Source: CAYSWK01 sp964434735 (GTDB taxonomy: Archaea; Micrarchaeota; Micrarchaeia; Anstonellales; Bilamarchaeaceae). From it: a DNA stretch of 64,000 nucleotides. Below, piece after piece: positions 35,014 to 43,705 of this stretch; within the stretch, counting starts at the first letter, position 1, and each line of letters begins with the position of its first letter. The DNA lies in NCBI GenBank assembly GCA_964434735.1, contig CAYSWK010000001.1, positions 46,924-110,923 on the forward strand. The letters are read 5' to 3'. The notes under the pieces were generated by a model, which had not been told where the DNA came from, ran no database searches, and worked only from the letters and a program-made list of their open reading frames with translations. Made by a program: the position numbers and the translations under genes.

Positions 35014-36399
35014 TTAACCTACTGCTCCTTCAAGCTGGATCTTGATCAACTTGTCAAGCTCAACTGCGTATTCCATCGGAAGTTCCTTGGTAAAACCTTC
35101 GATGAATCCCATAACGATAAGCGCAAGCGCTTCCTGCTCGGTAAGCCCACGCGACATCAAATAAAATAATTTGTCGCTTGCGATTTTGCCGACCTTTGCC
35201 TCATGGCCGATATGGGCATCGTTTTCCTGGATCTGGATTTTTGGATACGTATCTGAACGAGATTTTTCATCTAACATGTACGCGTCGCATTGGACGAAAC
35301 TTTTGCAATTCTTTGCGCCCTTGTTTACTTTTACCAAACCGCGGTAGGTCGTTCTTCCGCCCCCTTGGGAAATGCTTTTTGAAATAATTCTTGAAGTAGT
35401 ATTTGGTGCGACATGTATCATTTTTGCACCTGCATCCTGGCACTGGCCTTCACCGGCAAAGGCAATGGACATCACTTCGCCACGCGCACCTTCCCCTTTG
35501 AGAATGACTGAGGGGTACTTCATGGTGACTTTGCTTCCGATGTTGCCGTCAATCCATTCCACGCGCGCATTCTCGTACGCAACCGCACGCTTGGTGACGA
35601 GATTGTACACATTGCTTGACCAGTTTTGAATAGTAGTATATCGAATATACGCATTCTTATGGGCAATGAGTTCGACGACGGCCGAATGAAGTGAACCTGC
35701 TGAATAAATCGGGGCGCTGCACCCCTCGATATAATGAACTTGTGAACCTTCATCTGCAATAATAAGCGTGCGTTCAAATTGCCCTGCATTCTGGGTGTTT
35801 ATCCTGAAATAAGCTTGTAATGGAATTTCAACCTTGACTCCTTTGGGAACGTAAATGAAAGAACCGCCGCTCCACACGGCCGTGTTCAACGCCGCAAACT
35901 TGTTGTCCGTTGACGGGATAATCGTGCCAAAGTATTTTTTCATGATTTCAGGATGAGTTTTAAGTGCTGTATCCGTATCAAGGAAAACAATTCCCTTTTC
36001 CTCCCATTCCTTTTTCAAGTTATGATAGACGACCTGTGAATCATATTGTGCGCTTGCGCCGCTTAGGAATTTCTTTTCCGCTTCCGGGATCCCTATGCGG
36101 TCGAATGCCTTCTTGATTTTTTCAGGCACCATGTCCCACTGGTCAACATTGCCTGCCTTTGGGGCTGCATAATAATGAATATCATCAAACTGAAGCGCCG
36201 AAAGGTCAGCCCCCCATTTTTGCATCGGTTTTGACTGGAAAATAGTAAGTGCCAAAAGTCGCTTTTCAAGCATCCATTGAGGTTCTTTTTTATACTCTGA
36301 AATAGATCGTACAACCTCTTCAGTAAGACCTTTAGCAGTCATCTTGGCGTACTGCACATCATCCTTGAAGTCATACTTATCATAGCTGAATTCGACCAT
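35014..36399 (-). CDS. sufB: SufB, Fe-S scaffold
   Basis: A 461-residue SufB. Recognisable blocks are SAQYDSQVVYHNLKKEWEEKG, WSGGSFIYVPKGVKVEIPLQ, HYIEGCSAPIYS (conserved Cys), MSIAFAGEGQCQDAG and YPKIQIQENDAHIGHEAKVGKI, the last with the interface His/Glu residues. The ATG at 36399 is preferred over the upstream TTG at 36411. A minus-strand TATA (TTTTTATATAC) lies at about 36435-36448, and the palindrome TTAGGTAAGCCTAA lies between it and the gene. First gene of sufB-sufD-sufC. Confidence 0.97.
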   Translation of the reverse strand: MVEFSYDKYDFKDDVQYAKMTAKGLTEEVVRSISEYKKEPQWMLEKRLLALTIFQSKPMQKWGADLSALQFDDIHYYAAPKAGNVDQWDMVPEKIKKAFDRIGIPEAEKKFLSGASAQYDSQVVYHNLKKEWEEKGIVFLDTDTALKTHPEIMKKYFGTIIPSTDNKFAALNTAVWSGGSFIYVPKGVKVEIPLQAYFRINTQNAGQFERTLIIADEGSQVHYIEGCSAPIYSAGSLHSAVVELIAHKNAYIRYTTIQNWSSNVYNLVTKRAVAYENARVEWIDGNIGSKVTMKYPSVILKGEGARGEVMSIAFAGEGQCQDAGAKMIHVAPNTTSRIISKSISQGGGRTTYRGLVKVNKGAKNCKSFVQCDAYMLDEKSRSDTYPKIQIQENDAHIGHEAKVGKIASDKLFYLMSRGLTEQEALALIVMGFIEGFTKELPMEYAVELDKLIKIQLEGAVG

Positions 36400-36418
36400 A
36401 GGGATTACCAATTAAATG

Positions 36419-36432
36419 TTAGGTAAGCCTAA
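36419..36432. promoter_or_regulatory. DtxR/IdeR-like palindrome between sufB and sufS
   Basis: TTAGGTAAGCCTAA is a near-perfect palindrome (TTAGG...CCTAA) matching the half-sites of DtxR-family iron regulators. It lies next to the sufB TATA box and within the 86-base divergent region with sufS, so metal-dependent control of both suf arms is likely. A second half-site (TAGGTAAG) at 36456-36463 lies just past the sufS TATA (TATATAAAAA). Confidence 0.6.
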
Positions 36433-36485
36433 TATTTGTTTGTATATAAAAAGATATAGGTAAGAATCATTTAAGACGTGAAATA

Positions 36486-37694
36486 ATGAATATTGAAAAA
36501 ATAAGAAAGGACTTCCCTTACCTCGAAAGAAGGATTAACGAAAGCCCCCTTGCGTATCTTGACTCTGCAGCCACATCCCAAAAACCGTTAGCCGTACTTC
36601 AAGCAATGGATGACACCTACCGTAACCATTGTGCAAACGTGCACCGCGGAGTGTATTCACTCAGCGAGGAAGCAACAGCGCTCTTTGAAAACGCACGCGA
36701 AACAGTTCGTTCATTCATACGTGCACAAAAAACAACCGAAATCATATTTACCAAAAGCACAACCGAAAGCATAAACTTGGCAATGCGTACGTACGCTACG
36801 CAAAACATCAAAAAAGGAGATATAATTGCCGTATCGGTTGCAGAACATCATGCAAACTTCGTGCCTTGGCAGCAACTTGCATTCCAAAAAGGCGCAAAAC
36901 TCCACGTTCTTGAATTGGATGAAAACGGGCAAGTCATGGGTGAAATCCCCCGAAAAACAAAGCTCCTTGCGCTAGCGCACGTATCAAACGTGCTCGGGTC
37001 AATCCAATCGATTCATGAAATAGTCCAAAAGGTGCATGAAACGGGCGGAATTGCCGTAATTGACGGAGCACAAGCCGTGCCCCATATGGCCGTTGATGTG
37101 AAAAAAATTAACGCTGACTTTTACGCATTCTCAAGCCACAAGATGCTTGGGCCCTTTGGAATCGGGGTCTTGTACGGAAAAGAGGAATTACTGGAAAAGG
37201 CAGAACCGTTTTTGTACGGCGGGGACATGATACGTGAAGTTTCCATAACAAAAAGTACATGGAATGTGCTTCCCTACAAATTTGAAGCAGGCACGCCGCC
37301 GCTTGTTGAAGCTGTCGGGCTGGGAGCCGCAATACAATACTTGAATAAGCTCGGGTTTGATACAATCAAAAAGCATGAGCAGGAGCTTTCCCAGTATGCC
37401 TACGAGCAATTGACTTCTATCAAAGGAATTGAGGTACTAAGCCCTGCACATAAAGAACATCGAACTGGAGTAGTCACGTTTGATGTAAAAGGAATTCATC
37501 CGCATGATGTTGCGGCCATTTTGGGTGAGGAAGGGGTTTGCATCCGTTCAGGCCACCACTGCGCAATGCCGCTTCATACGTATTTGAAAAAAGGAGCAAG
37601 CAACCGTGCAAGTTTCTATATTTACAACACGAAGGAGGAAATAGACCGGCTTGTCAATTGCATTACAAAGGCACAAAAAATATTCAAGGTGTAA
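36486..37694 (+). CDS. sufS: SufS-type cysteine desulfurase
   Basis: A 402-residue PLP enzyme, class II desulfurase. Landmarks: YLDSAATSQKP at the N-terminus, AEHHANFVPWQ, DGAQAVPHMAVDVKKI, the PLP lysine in FSSHKMLGPFGIGVLYG, and the sulfur-carrying Cys in RSGHHCAMPLHTY. It takes sulfur from cysteine and passes it to SufU. It diverges from sufB and is followed two bases later by sufU. Confidence 0.97.
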   Translation: MNIEKIRKDFPYLERRINESPLAYLDSAATSQKPLAVLQAMDDTYRNHCANVHRGVYSLSEEATALFENARETVRSFIRAQKTTEIIFTKSTTESINLAMRTYATQNIKKGDIIAVSVAEHHANFVPWQQLAFQKGAKLHVLELDENGQVMGEIPRKTKLLALAHVSNVLGSIQSIHEIVQKVHETGGIAVIDGAQAVPHMAVDVKKINADFYAFSSHKMLGPFGIGVLYGKEELLEKAEPFLYGGDMIREVSITKSTWNVLPYKFEAGTPPLVEAVGLGAAIQYLNKLGFDTIKKHEQELSQYAYEQLTSIKGIEVLSPAHKEHRTGVVTFDVKGIHPHDVAAILGEEGVCIRSGHHCAMPLHTYLKKGASNRASFYIYNTKEEIDRLVNCITKAQKIFKV

Positions 37695-37696
37695 TT

Positions 37697-38113
37697 ATGC
37701 AGGAAATGTACCGCGAATTTATCCTTGAATTGAACAAGAATCCCTTAAACAAGGGAGTGCTTGAAAATGCAACCCATGCTTCACATGTTCATAATCCGCT
37801 TTGCGGAGACAAAATTACCATGTACCTTCTGGTGAAAAAAGAGATTATTGAAGACGTCCGTTTTGAGGGTTCAGGCTGCGCCATTTCACAAGCATCCGCT
37901 TCGTTAGTTACTGAGGAAATAAAAGGGAAAAAAGTAAAGGAAGTGCTTACGTGGAATAAGGAAAAAATACTTGAATTAATCCAGATTGATCTTTCTAAAA
38001 ACCCCTCTCGTTTAAAATGCGCACTCGTAGGTTTGGAAGCAGTGCATACGGCGCTTTTAGAAGGAAAAGGCAAAAAGATTGAAAAAACTAAAGAGGGAGT
38101 TGTTTGTCACTAA
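37697..38113 (+). CDS. sufU: SufU/IscU-like sulfur relay protein
   Basis: A 138-residue protein with the three conserved cysteines: NPLCGD (about residue 36), GSGCAISQASASL (about 62) and RLKCALVGLEAVHTAL (about 109). An insertion before the third Cys places it in the SufU branch. The ATG at 37697 is chosen because it lies two bases after the sufS stop; the frame extends upstream within sufS. It accepts sulfur from SufS for the SufBCD scaffold. The stop overlaps the start of the phosphatase gene as TAATG. Confidence 0.95.
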   Translation: MQEMYREFILELNKNPLNKGVLENATHASHVHNPLCGDKITMYLLVKKEIIEDVRFEGSGCAISQASASLVTEEIKGKKVKEVLTWNKEKILELIQIDLSKNPSRLKCALVGLEAVHTALLEGKGKKIEKTKEGVVCH

Positions 38114-38625
38114 TGCCATTTGATGCAATAACCCTTTGGATGAGCCAATTAAACATCCCTTTGCTTACTACTGTTTCTCAAATAATAGATAATGATTTTG
38201 TTTTTCTTGCAATTATTTTACTTCTTGCGTTTGTAAATGAACAGGGAAAGAAACGAAATAGGTTGATCATAACGCTTGCATTGCTCTTCTTGCTAGGAAC
38301 TACGCTAAAGTACATAGTACACGAAGTACGACCTTGCGTAATAATTCCATCAAAAATCGAATGCCCAAACGGATATTCCTTCCCAAGCAACCATACACTT
38401 ATGGCTTTCGGACTTGCGTATGCAATATGGAAAAAACCAAACGGGTGGGTTTATTCCTTATTCGCGTTGTTTGTTGCGTTTACGAGAGTTTACCTTGGAG
38501 TCCATACGTTTTTTGACGTGTTAGGAGGCGCAGTAATAGGAATAATGAGTTGTGCCATACTAGGATTTGTTTGGGAAAAAATACCTGCAACGTTCAAGAA
38601 ACGCGTATTATATTTGTTAGAATAA
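38113..38625 (+). CDS. PAP2-family membrane phosphatase
   Basis: A 170-residue membrane protein with about five helices. The acid phosphatase motifs are in place: KYIVHEVRP (K...RP), YSFPSNHTLMAFG (the PSGH motif, here PSNH) and RVYLGVHTFFDVLGG (R...H...D). The likely substrate is a polyprenyl or phosphatidate lipid phosphate. The ATG overlaps the sufU stop, so it is read from the same message although its job is unrelated to Fe-S assembly. Confidence 0.9.
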   Translation: MPFDAITLWMSQLNIPLLTTVSQIIDNDFVFLAIILLLAFVNEQGKKRNRLIITLALLFLLGTTLKYIVHEVRPCVIIPSKIECPNGYSFPSNHTLMAFGLAYAIWKKPNGWVYSLFALFVAFTRVYLGVHTFFDVLGGAVIGIMSCAILGFVWEKIPATFKKRVLYLLE

Positions 38626-38670
38626 TGACACGCATATTGAATAAAACCTAAAAACAAACCGTCAAAAAAT

Positions 38671-38722
38671 CAAAACAGGTTGCGAGAAACTAACTGCTAG
38701 GAACTGAAAACGATCGGAAAAT
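38671..38722 (+). repeat. Copy of the dispersed AAACTG/GAAACGAT repeat
   Basis: Contains AACTGCTAGGAACTGAAAACGAT, closely matching ACTGCTGGAAACTCGAAACGAT at 17029-17050. It begins the 570-base gene-free stretch after the PAP2 gene. Confidence 0.5.
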
Positions 38723-38842
38723 TCAAGAGAATTTTACGAGCTAGAGTTTCACTTTTTCCGTGAAACTCTGGATCAACTGATAAGAATAATTGCACATCCA
38801 AGTTAGCTTCGCTAACAGGCGCGCATTTTTTATAAGTAAAAA

Positions 38843-38972
38843 ATGCACAGGGCAGGATTGTCAGCTTGCTGACGATATTGGTTCGTCAGAACCAAGCATT
38901 TGAACCTGCGCAGACACTAAGTCACTACCCCCTCAAGGTAGCACGTTTGACCGGGCTCCGCCACCTGTGCAT
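38843..38972. ncRNA. Putative structured module 1 closed by ATGCACAGG/CCTGTGCAT
   Basis: A 9-bp closing stem (38843-38851 with 38964-38972) encloses a stem GCAGG/CCTGC (38852-38856 with 38905-38909), which itself holds the hairpins at 38858-38875 and 38878-38895, and then the hairpin CTACC/GGTAG and GGC-TCC-GCC (38954-38962). The last 15 bases, CCGCCACCTGTGCAT, are identical to the end of module 2. Which strand is transcribed is not known, and no named RNA family is recognised. Confidence 0.45.
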
Positions 38973-39014
38973 GTATATTGTTTTGTATTATGAGTTTCGA
39001 GATTAGAAACTCAC

Positions 39015-39084
39015 TGCACAGGTTGATTCCGAAGGAATCTGGCAGACATTGACGCGCACGTCAATCAAACCGCCACCTGTGCAT
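39015..39084. ncRNA. Putative structured module 2 closed by TGCACAGG/CCTGTGCA
   Basis: A shorter relative of module 1: the closing stem (39015-39022 with 39076-39083) encloses two hairpins, GATTCC-GAA-GGAATC and ATTGACG-CGCA-CGTCAAT, followed by CCGCCACCTGTGCAT (39070-39084), the same 15 bases that end module 1. Two copies with the same ends and different inner hairpins look like members of one family. Confidence 0.45.
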
Positions 39085-39199
39085 CATACTGTTTCCTGTT
39101 CCCAGTCTCGAGTTTCGAGATTGAAGACCGAAAGCTGACTTATTCTAAAGAGGAAATAAGCATCTATTTTACTGTAGCAATTTGCTTAAATACCTTATG

Positions 39200-40672
39200 T
39201 TACCCCTTCACATTTCCTATTGGGATAAGCTTCGCAACTTTCTTTGATATCCCCGAGTTATGCGCTGAATTAATGACGTCGTCAATGTCCTTATATGCAC
39301 CGCCTGCCTCTTCCGCCAATCCTGCATACGAAACGCTTTTTACGTAAATTCCTTTTGCTTCCATGTCCTTTTGGAGTTGTTCTCCTTGGAATTGCTTTTT
39401 TGCCGCAGTTCGTGACATCGTACGGCCTGAACCGTGTGCTGTCGTGTACCAGGTTTGTGCACCTTGTTCTGTCCCAACAAGTAAATAGGAACCCGTTTCC
39501 ATTGAACCTCCAATAATAATTGGTTGGCCGTCTTTTTGGTAACGAGGCATAAGTTCAACACGGCCAGGACCATAGGCTGCCGTAGCGCCTTTCCTATGGA
39601 CAATCAATTCCTTTGTTTCGCCACCCACCTTATGCTTTTCAAGTGAAGCACGATTGTGTGCAACATCATACACCTGCTTCATGCCCAATTTTTCGGCATC
39701 GGTCTTGAAGACTTCAGAAAATACCTCACGCAGTCTATGAACAATAACTTGCCTGTTTGCAAAGCTCATGTTCACCCCGCATTTCATTGCGGTGAAATAA
39801 TCCTGTCCTTCAGGGGAATTGAAAGGTGCACATGCCAATTCACGATCTAAAATTTTGATTTTGTATTTTACTTCCATAACTTCAAGGAATTTTTGCAAAT
39901 AATCCGTAGCAACCTGGTGGCCAAACCCACGCGAGCCGCAGTGGAACATAATAACAATCTGATCGGGGAAAATGCCCCACTTCTTAGCTAATGCCTTATC
40001 TATGATATTTTCCTCTTTTACGTGCTGGATTTCCAAATAATGGTTTCCTGAACCCAATGTTCCGATTTGGTCCTTGCCGCGCTCAACTGCCTTGCCGCTT
40101 ACTTTTTTCTCATCAGCGCCATCGAATCGTCCGCCAAGCTCAGTAACTTCCAAATCGTCTTTCCAGCCGTAGCCTTTATTGACACACCATTCTGCGCCTT
40201 CCTCGATTACTTTTCTAAACGTAGGCTTGTCAAGCTTAACAAAACCTTGTGACCCAACTCCAGCTGGAACACGTTTGAATAATAAATCGACCAATTCTTT
40301 GAGTTTTGGCTTAACGTCCTTAAACGTAAGGTTTGTCGTGATAAGCCTCATGCCGCAGTTAATGTCAAAACCGATGCCGCCGGGTGAAATGACTCCGCCG
40401 TCATTGATGTCCATCGCCGCAACGCCCCCGATTGGAAAACCGTATCCGCTGTGGCCGTCCGGCATACACATTGCATAGTCTACAATGCCTGGCAACGTTG
40501 CAACGTTCGTTATTTGGTCATACACGTGTAAGTCCATTTGGTTGCGGACTGCTTCTGAAGCATAAATCCGTGTAGGGACGCGCATTCCTTGTTTAAATGA
40601 AGTTGGGATTTCCCAAATGTAATCTGAAATTTTTATGAAATCTGGTTTTTTGAATTCGCGATTAAAATCCAT
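39200..40672 (-). CDS. rtcB: RtcB RNA ligase
   Basis: A 490-residue RtcB. Metal and catalytic residues are seen in GGIGFDINCGMR (Cys), GSGNHYLEIQ (His), FHCGSRGFGHQ (His) and TAHGSGRTMSR, which holds the guanylylated His. RtcB joins 2',3'-cyclic phosphate ends to 5'-OH ends and is the archaeal tRNA splicing ligase, so it should seal the exons of the intron-containing tRNAs in this window. The ATG at 40672 follows GGTGAGC; the longer frame to 40723 is hydrophobic and lacks a site. It lies 37 bases after the IPP isomerase gene. Confidence 0.97.
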   Translation of the reverse strand: MDFNREFKKPDFIKISDYIWEIPTSFKQGMRVPTRIYASEAVRNQMDLHVYDQITNVATLPGIVDYAMCMPDGHSGYGFPIGGVAAMDINDGGVISPGGIGFDINCGMRLITTNLTFKDVKPKLKELVDLLFKRVPAGVGSQGFVKLDKPTFRKVIEEGAEWCVNKGYGWKDDLEVTELGGRFDGADEKKVSGKAVERGKDQIGTLGSGNHYLEIQHVKEENIIDKALAKKWGIFPDQIVIMFHCGSRGFGHQVATDYLQKFLEVMEVKYKIKILDRELACAPFNSPEGQDYFTAMKCGVNMSFANRQVIVHRLREVFSEVFKTDAEKLGMKQVYDVAHNRASLEKHKVGGETKELIVHRKGATAAYGPGRVELMPRYQKDGQPIIIGGSMETGSYLLVGTEQGAQTWYTTAHGSGRTMSRTAAKKQFQGEQLQKDMEAKGIYVKSVSYAGLAEEAGGAYKDIDDVINSAHNSGISKKVAKLIPIGNVKG

Positions 40673-40709
40673 ATGCTCACCGTAAATAGGAAATAAAAGA
40701 ATAATATAA

Positions 40710-41705
40710 TCAGTTTTTAACAAGCTCCTGTTTTTGCAAATCCTTCAATGTTTTGGAACCTGTAAGCACGCAGACCGTTTTGAGCTGCTGCTCCCACAGA
40801 TCTAAGGTTACGAGTTTTGTGTCCCCCGTCTCAAGTGCCTTAAGGAACGGATAGGCTGCACCTGCAATATCTGCGCCAAGTGCAAGGGATTTTGCAGCAT
40901 CGATTCCTGAACGAATCCCTCCTGATGCGATCAAAGGAACGATTCCTTTGCACTGAATAAGAGCTTGAGTAGTTGGTATCCCCCAGTTCTCAAACCCTAC
41001 GATTTTCCCGTTTCGTTCATACTCGACTTTTGACCAAGAAGTGCCTCCTGAACCTGAAACGTCAACATACGCGGCTCCTGCAGCTTTAAGCTTTTTGCAC
41101 ACGGACTTTGAAATTCCGGCACCGGTTTCCTTTACAATAACGGGAACCGAAAGTTTATCACACGTTTTTTCGATTGCCTTGAGAATGCCTCTAAAGTCCC
41201 TATCACCTTCAGGCTGAACCATCTCCTGCAAAGGATTAAGGTGAATTGCTAATGCGTCAGCTTCGATGGCGCTCACCATTGACTCTATTTTTTCAAAAGG
41301 GTAACGAGTAAGCTGGACTCCGCCGATATTTCCAACAATCGGGATTGAAGGCGCAACGTCCCTCACATAATACGTTTTTTTCAAGTCGGGATTTTCAATC
41401 ATTGCCCGCTGAGAACCAACTGCAAAAATAATGTTTTTCTCTTCTGCACGCTCTGCAAGCGCACGATTAATACGTTCAGCGTCCTTGTAGCCTCCCGTCA
41501 TTCCGATAATCATTAATGGTAAAGAAATTTTTTTCTTAAGAAATATGGTTGAAAGATTTATTTCATCATACGAAAGCTCAGGAAGGGCATTATGGACGAA
41601 AGAGTATGCATCAAAGCCTGCAGAATGGGAATACTGGACATTTCGCTCAAGAACAATGTCAACATGGTCTTTTTTCCGTGATTCGGTTTTCACTGCATCT
41701 GACAT
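40710..41705 (-). CDS. fni: Type 2 isopentenyl-diphosphate isomerase
   Basis: A 331-residue FMN enzyme. Landmarks are RKKDHVDIVLERNVQY at the N-terminus, IGMTGGYKDAERINRALA, AVGSQRAMIENP, HLNPLQEMVQPEGDRDF, VIVKETGAGIS and the FMN-binding IASGGIRSGIDAAKSLALGAD. It interconverts IPP and DMAPP for archaeal isoprenoid lipids. Other mevalonate genes are not in the window. It is transcribed toward rtcB and diverges from the next unknown gene. Confidence 0.95.
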   Translation of the reverse strand: MSDAVKTESRKKDHVDIVLERNVQYSHSAGFDAYSFVHNALPELSYDEINLSTIFLKKKISLPLMIIGMTGGYKDAERINRALAERAEEKNIIFAVGSQRAMIENPDLKKTYYVRDVAPSIPIVGNIGGVQLTRYPFEKIESMVSAIEADALAIHLNPLQEMVQPEGDRDFRGILKAIEKTCDKLSVPVIVKETGAGISKSVCKKLKAAGAAYVDVSGSGGTSWSKVEYERNGKIVGFENWGIPTTQALIQCKGIVPLIASGGIRSGIDAAKSLALGADIAGAAYPFLKALETGDTKLVTLDLWEQQLKTVCVLTGSKTLKDLQKQELVKN

Positions 41706-41803
41706 AGGATATATGAGGACAAACAGCTTTATAAGTCCGAGTTTATCAAGTAAAAATCAGACAATAAAAAACATTTATAAACACATGTAAATAAAACAAA
41801 AGT

Positions 41804-43045
41804 ATGGCAACAAAACGTTTAGCTTCCGCTCCACATTCCGGTTGGGGAACAACATTCAAACATCCTTTTATTAAAGCAGTTACGGGCACGCTTCTTGGTG
41901 CAAGTATTGGACTTGCGGTAATGGAACGCAAAAATGCTGCTTTTGAACACGCCTTTGAGGATGCGTCAAAACCTGCAGTCGTGCTTAATCAAAATATACA
42001 AGGAAATCTTACCTTTGTAATGCTTGACAAGGGACTACAAGAAACTTTTTTTAAGACTCAATCTCCTGAAATAATCGCAAATGCAATGTATGTGTGGTAT
42101 GTCCCGATGATTGAGGAAGTATATACTCGTATTGATGAAAAAACTGCAAACATTTCAGATCCTTTTTTCTATGGAGAAGAAATACGTGCACGAAATCTGC
42201 TTTTTGAGCATACTGCCGCCATTTCAGGAACGCCTGTAACTTATCACCAACTATGGGTTGATTTTCTTTTTGCCATGCAAGATGCCACGCAAACGATACC
42301 TTCGCGCCAAGGAATAAACGTCAGTGTGCAAACAATGCAAGACGCATTTGGAGAAACGGCAACTGCAAACGAACGCACCGATGCACAACGAACATTCATG
42401 AACGAACTGTCCCGCACAAAGCATGACGACATTATTGCCATATTCAAAAAATACGTATTATTTGAAATTGCACAAACGAACAAACGAAATTCCATCATAA
42501 CTGAACATAAAGAAATGTACAAGGAGCCCATTATGGCAGGATTACTTGCTGCTGCATTATGCAACCTTGCGCTTTTTGCAAGCACACTACGAAGGAAACT
42601 AAAGAAAATGATGGAATCCGTAACGAAAACAATGGTGCCTCCAATGGAATTACAAACAATTCACGTTGATGCGATGCTCCCTCCTGAAGTTGAAGAGGTT
42701 CCTTTGCCTCCTGCTCCCGTAATCCTGGTTAGGAAGGCAGTTACGCCCAAACCCCTTGCACCTGTAAAAAAAGCAGGAGACCCAGAAGAACGAAGAGCGT
42801 ATGCCCAAATGGACAAGGCACAACTAATAAAAGATGCAAAAGAAGAATTACTGTCCCGAATAGGTCCAAATCTGACTACCTTCCTTTTTGAACGACTTGA
42901 TACTCAAATGACAACGAATGCTATGCTCAATAGCATCATTGAAGGAAATTTTAGCAAATTGCATGCATTAATTCAAAAATCAAAACCGCTCCTCATGGCA
43001 AATGGGTTCGCAGATATTGACGAAATCATCAACCGACTTAACTAG
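41804..43045 (+). CDS. Unknown protein with two membrane helices
   Basis: A 413-residue protein. A weak hydrophobic segment (about 24-41) and a clear one (about 246-262, GLLAAALCNLALFAST) bracket a helical domain of about 200 residues that may face outside. The part after residue 265 is cytoplasmic: a basic helix, a Pro/Val-rich linker (LPPEVEEVPLPPAPV) and a helical C-terminal domain of about 100 residues. No cysteine-rich or catalytic motif is seen. TATA-like TTTATAAA lies about 25 bases before the ATG. I do not recognise the family; the next gene may be its partner. Confidence 0.7.
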   Translation: MATKRLASAPHSGWGTTFKHPFIKAVTGTLLGASIGLAVMERKNAAFEHAFEDASKPAVVLNQNIQGNLTFVMLDKGLQETFFKTQSPEIIANAMYVWYVPMIEEVYTRIDEKTANISDPFFYGEEIRARNLLFEHTAAISGTPVTYHQLWVDFLFAMQDATQTIPSRQGINVSVQTMQDAFGETATANERTDAQRTFMNELSRTKHDDIIAIFKKYVLFEIAQTNKRNSIITEHKEMYKEPIMAGLLAAALCNLALFASTLRRKLKKMMESVTKTMVPPMELQTIHVDAMLPPEVEEVPLPPAPVILVRKAVTPKPLAPVKKAGDPEERRAYAQMDKAQLIKDAKEELLSRIGPNLTTFLFERLDTQMTTNAMLNSIIEGNFSKLHALIQKSKPLLMANGFADIDEIINRLN

Positions 43046-43080
43046 TCTAGCATTTTAAACCATATTTACGAAAGGGACGT

Positions 43081-43695
43081 ATGGGCCAGGCACACACGCA
43101 AGCACCAGTTACTGCAGATTTTGATAAGCAATTCTTTTCACTTAAAAATGAAATTGAAACACCACAAGAAACAGCACTTCGAAAAGGCAAAGAATACGGC
43201 GTTGAAAAATATATCTACGACCCGAATAATACGCTAAAAATCATCGACCAGATGGATAAGGTATTAAAAAGCGCGAAAACACCTGCGCAAAAAATAACGC
43301 TTGCAAAATACGCATGGAACATCGCACAATTACACCAAAACGAGCCCAACCATACCATATCAATACGCCAAAAGGCAATTGAAGTAGTAACTAAGATTGC
43401 AACCTCACTCAGCATATCCGATCGCACCAATGAAACATGGCTGACTCCCGGCATGCTTACGGGACTGCTTGCAAACACAGTCGTCAATCCACTTCGAAAA
43501 GACGATACGGATGTTGAGTCACCAATCCCACTCCAGCTTCAGGCACTTGAAGCAATAAAAGAGATAGGTGGAAAAAACAGATTTATGTCACTCGCCTCCG
43601 TAAAAGAATTTTTTAGAAAAGAATTAACAAAGGAAAACCGATTTCTCAGTCCAAGAATACGAAACGAGCTAAAGGATTTTATAAATGAAAGTTAA
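43081..43695 (+). CDS. Unknown helical soluble protein
   Basis: A 204-residue, wholly helical soluble protein with repeated helix pairs (AQKITLAKYAWNIAQLHQ, RQKAIEVVTKIATSLS, LQALEAIKEIGGKNRF) that resemble HEAT-type repeats in spacing. No cysteine and no catalytic motif. It starts 36 bases after the membrane protein at 41804-43045, with AAGGGA ahead of the ATG, so cotranscription is likely. It ends convergently with rpo3, 11 bases apart. Confidence 0.7.
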   Translation: MGQAHTQAPVTADFDKQFFSLKNEIETPQETALRKGKEYGVEKYIYDPNNTLKIIDQMDKVLKSAKTPAQKITLAKYAWNIAQLHQNEPNHTISIRQKAIEVVTKIATSLSISDRTNETWLTPGMLTGLLANTVVNPLRKDDTDVESPIPLQLQALEAIKEIGGKNRFMSLASVKEFFRKELTKENRFLSPRIRNELKDFINES

Positions 43696-43705
43696 AAAGA
43701 AAAAA

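Larger units (their letters stand above)
38743..39120. other. Hairpin-rich gene-free locus (at least ten perfect stems)
   Basis: Between the PAP2 and rtcB genes there is no open frame of note, but the sequence is packed with perfect inverted repeats: AGAGTTTCAC/GTGAAACTCT (38743-38769), GTTAGC/GCTAAC (38802-38816), GCATTTTTTA/TAAAAAATGC (38823-38846), TTGGTTC/GAACCAA (38878-38895), CTACC/GGTAG (38925-38941), TGAGTTTC/GAAACTCA (38991-39013), GATTCC/GGAATC (39025-39039), ATTGACG/CGTCAAT (39048-39065) and TCTCGA/TCGAGA (39106-39120). Two modules are closed by TGCACAGG and CCTGTGCA. Such density is far beyond the rest of the window. It may be one or two structured RNAs or a mobile DNA element. 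Confidence 0.65.

Noticed and set aside
38843..39084. Integron attC-like sites
   Set aside because: The modules have paired ends and inner stems, but the RYYYAAC/GTTRRRY core of attC is absent and no integrase is nearby.
38743..39120. CRISPR array
   Set aside because: The repeats are inverted and different from each other, spacing is irregular, and no direct repeat with regular spacers exists.
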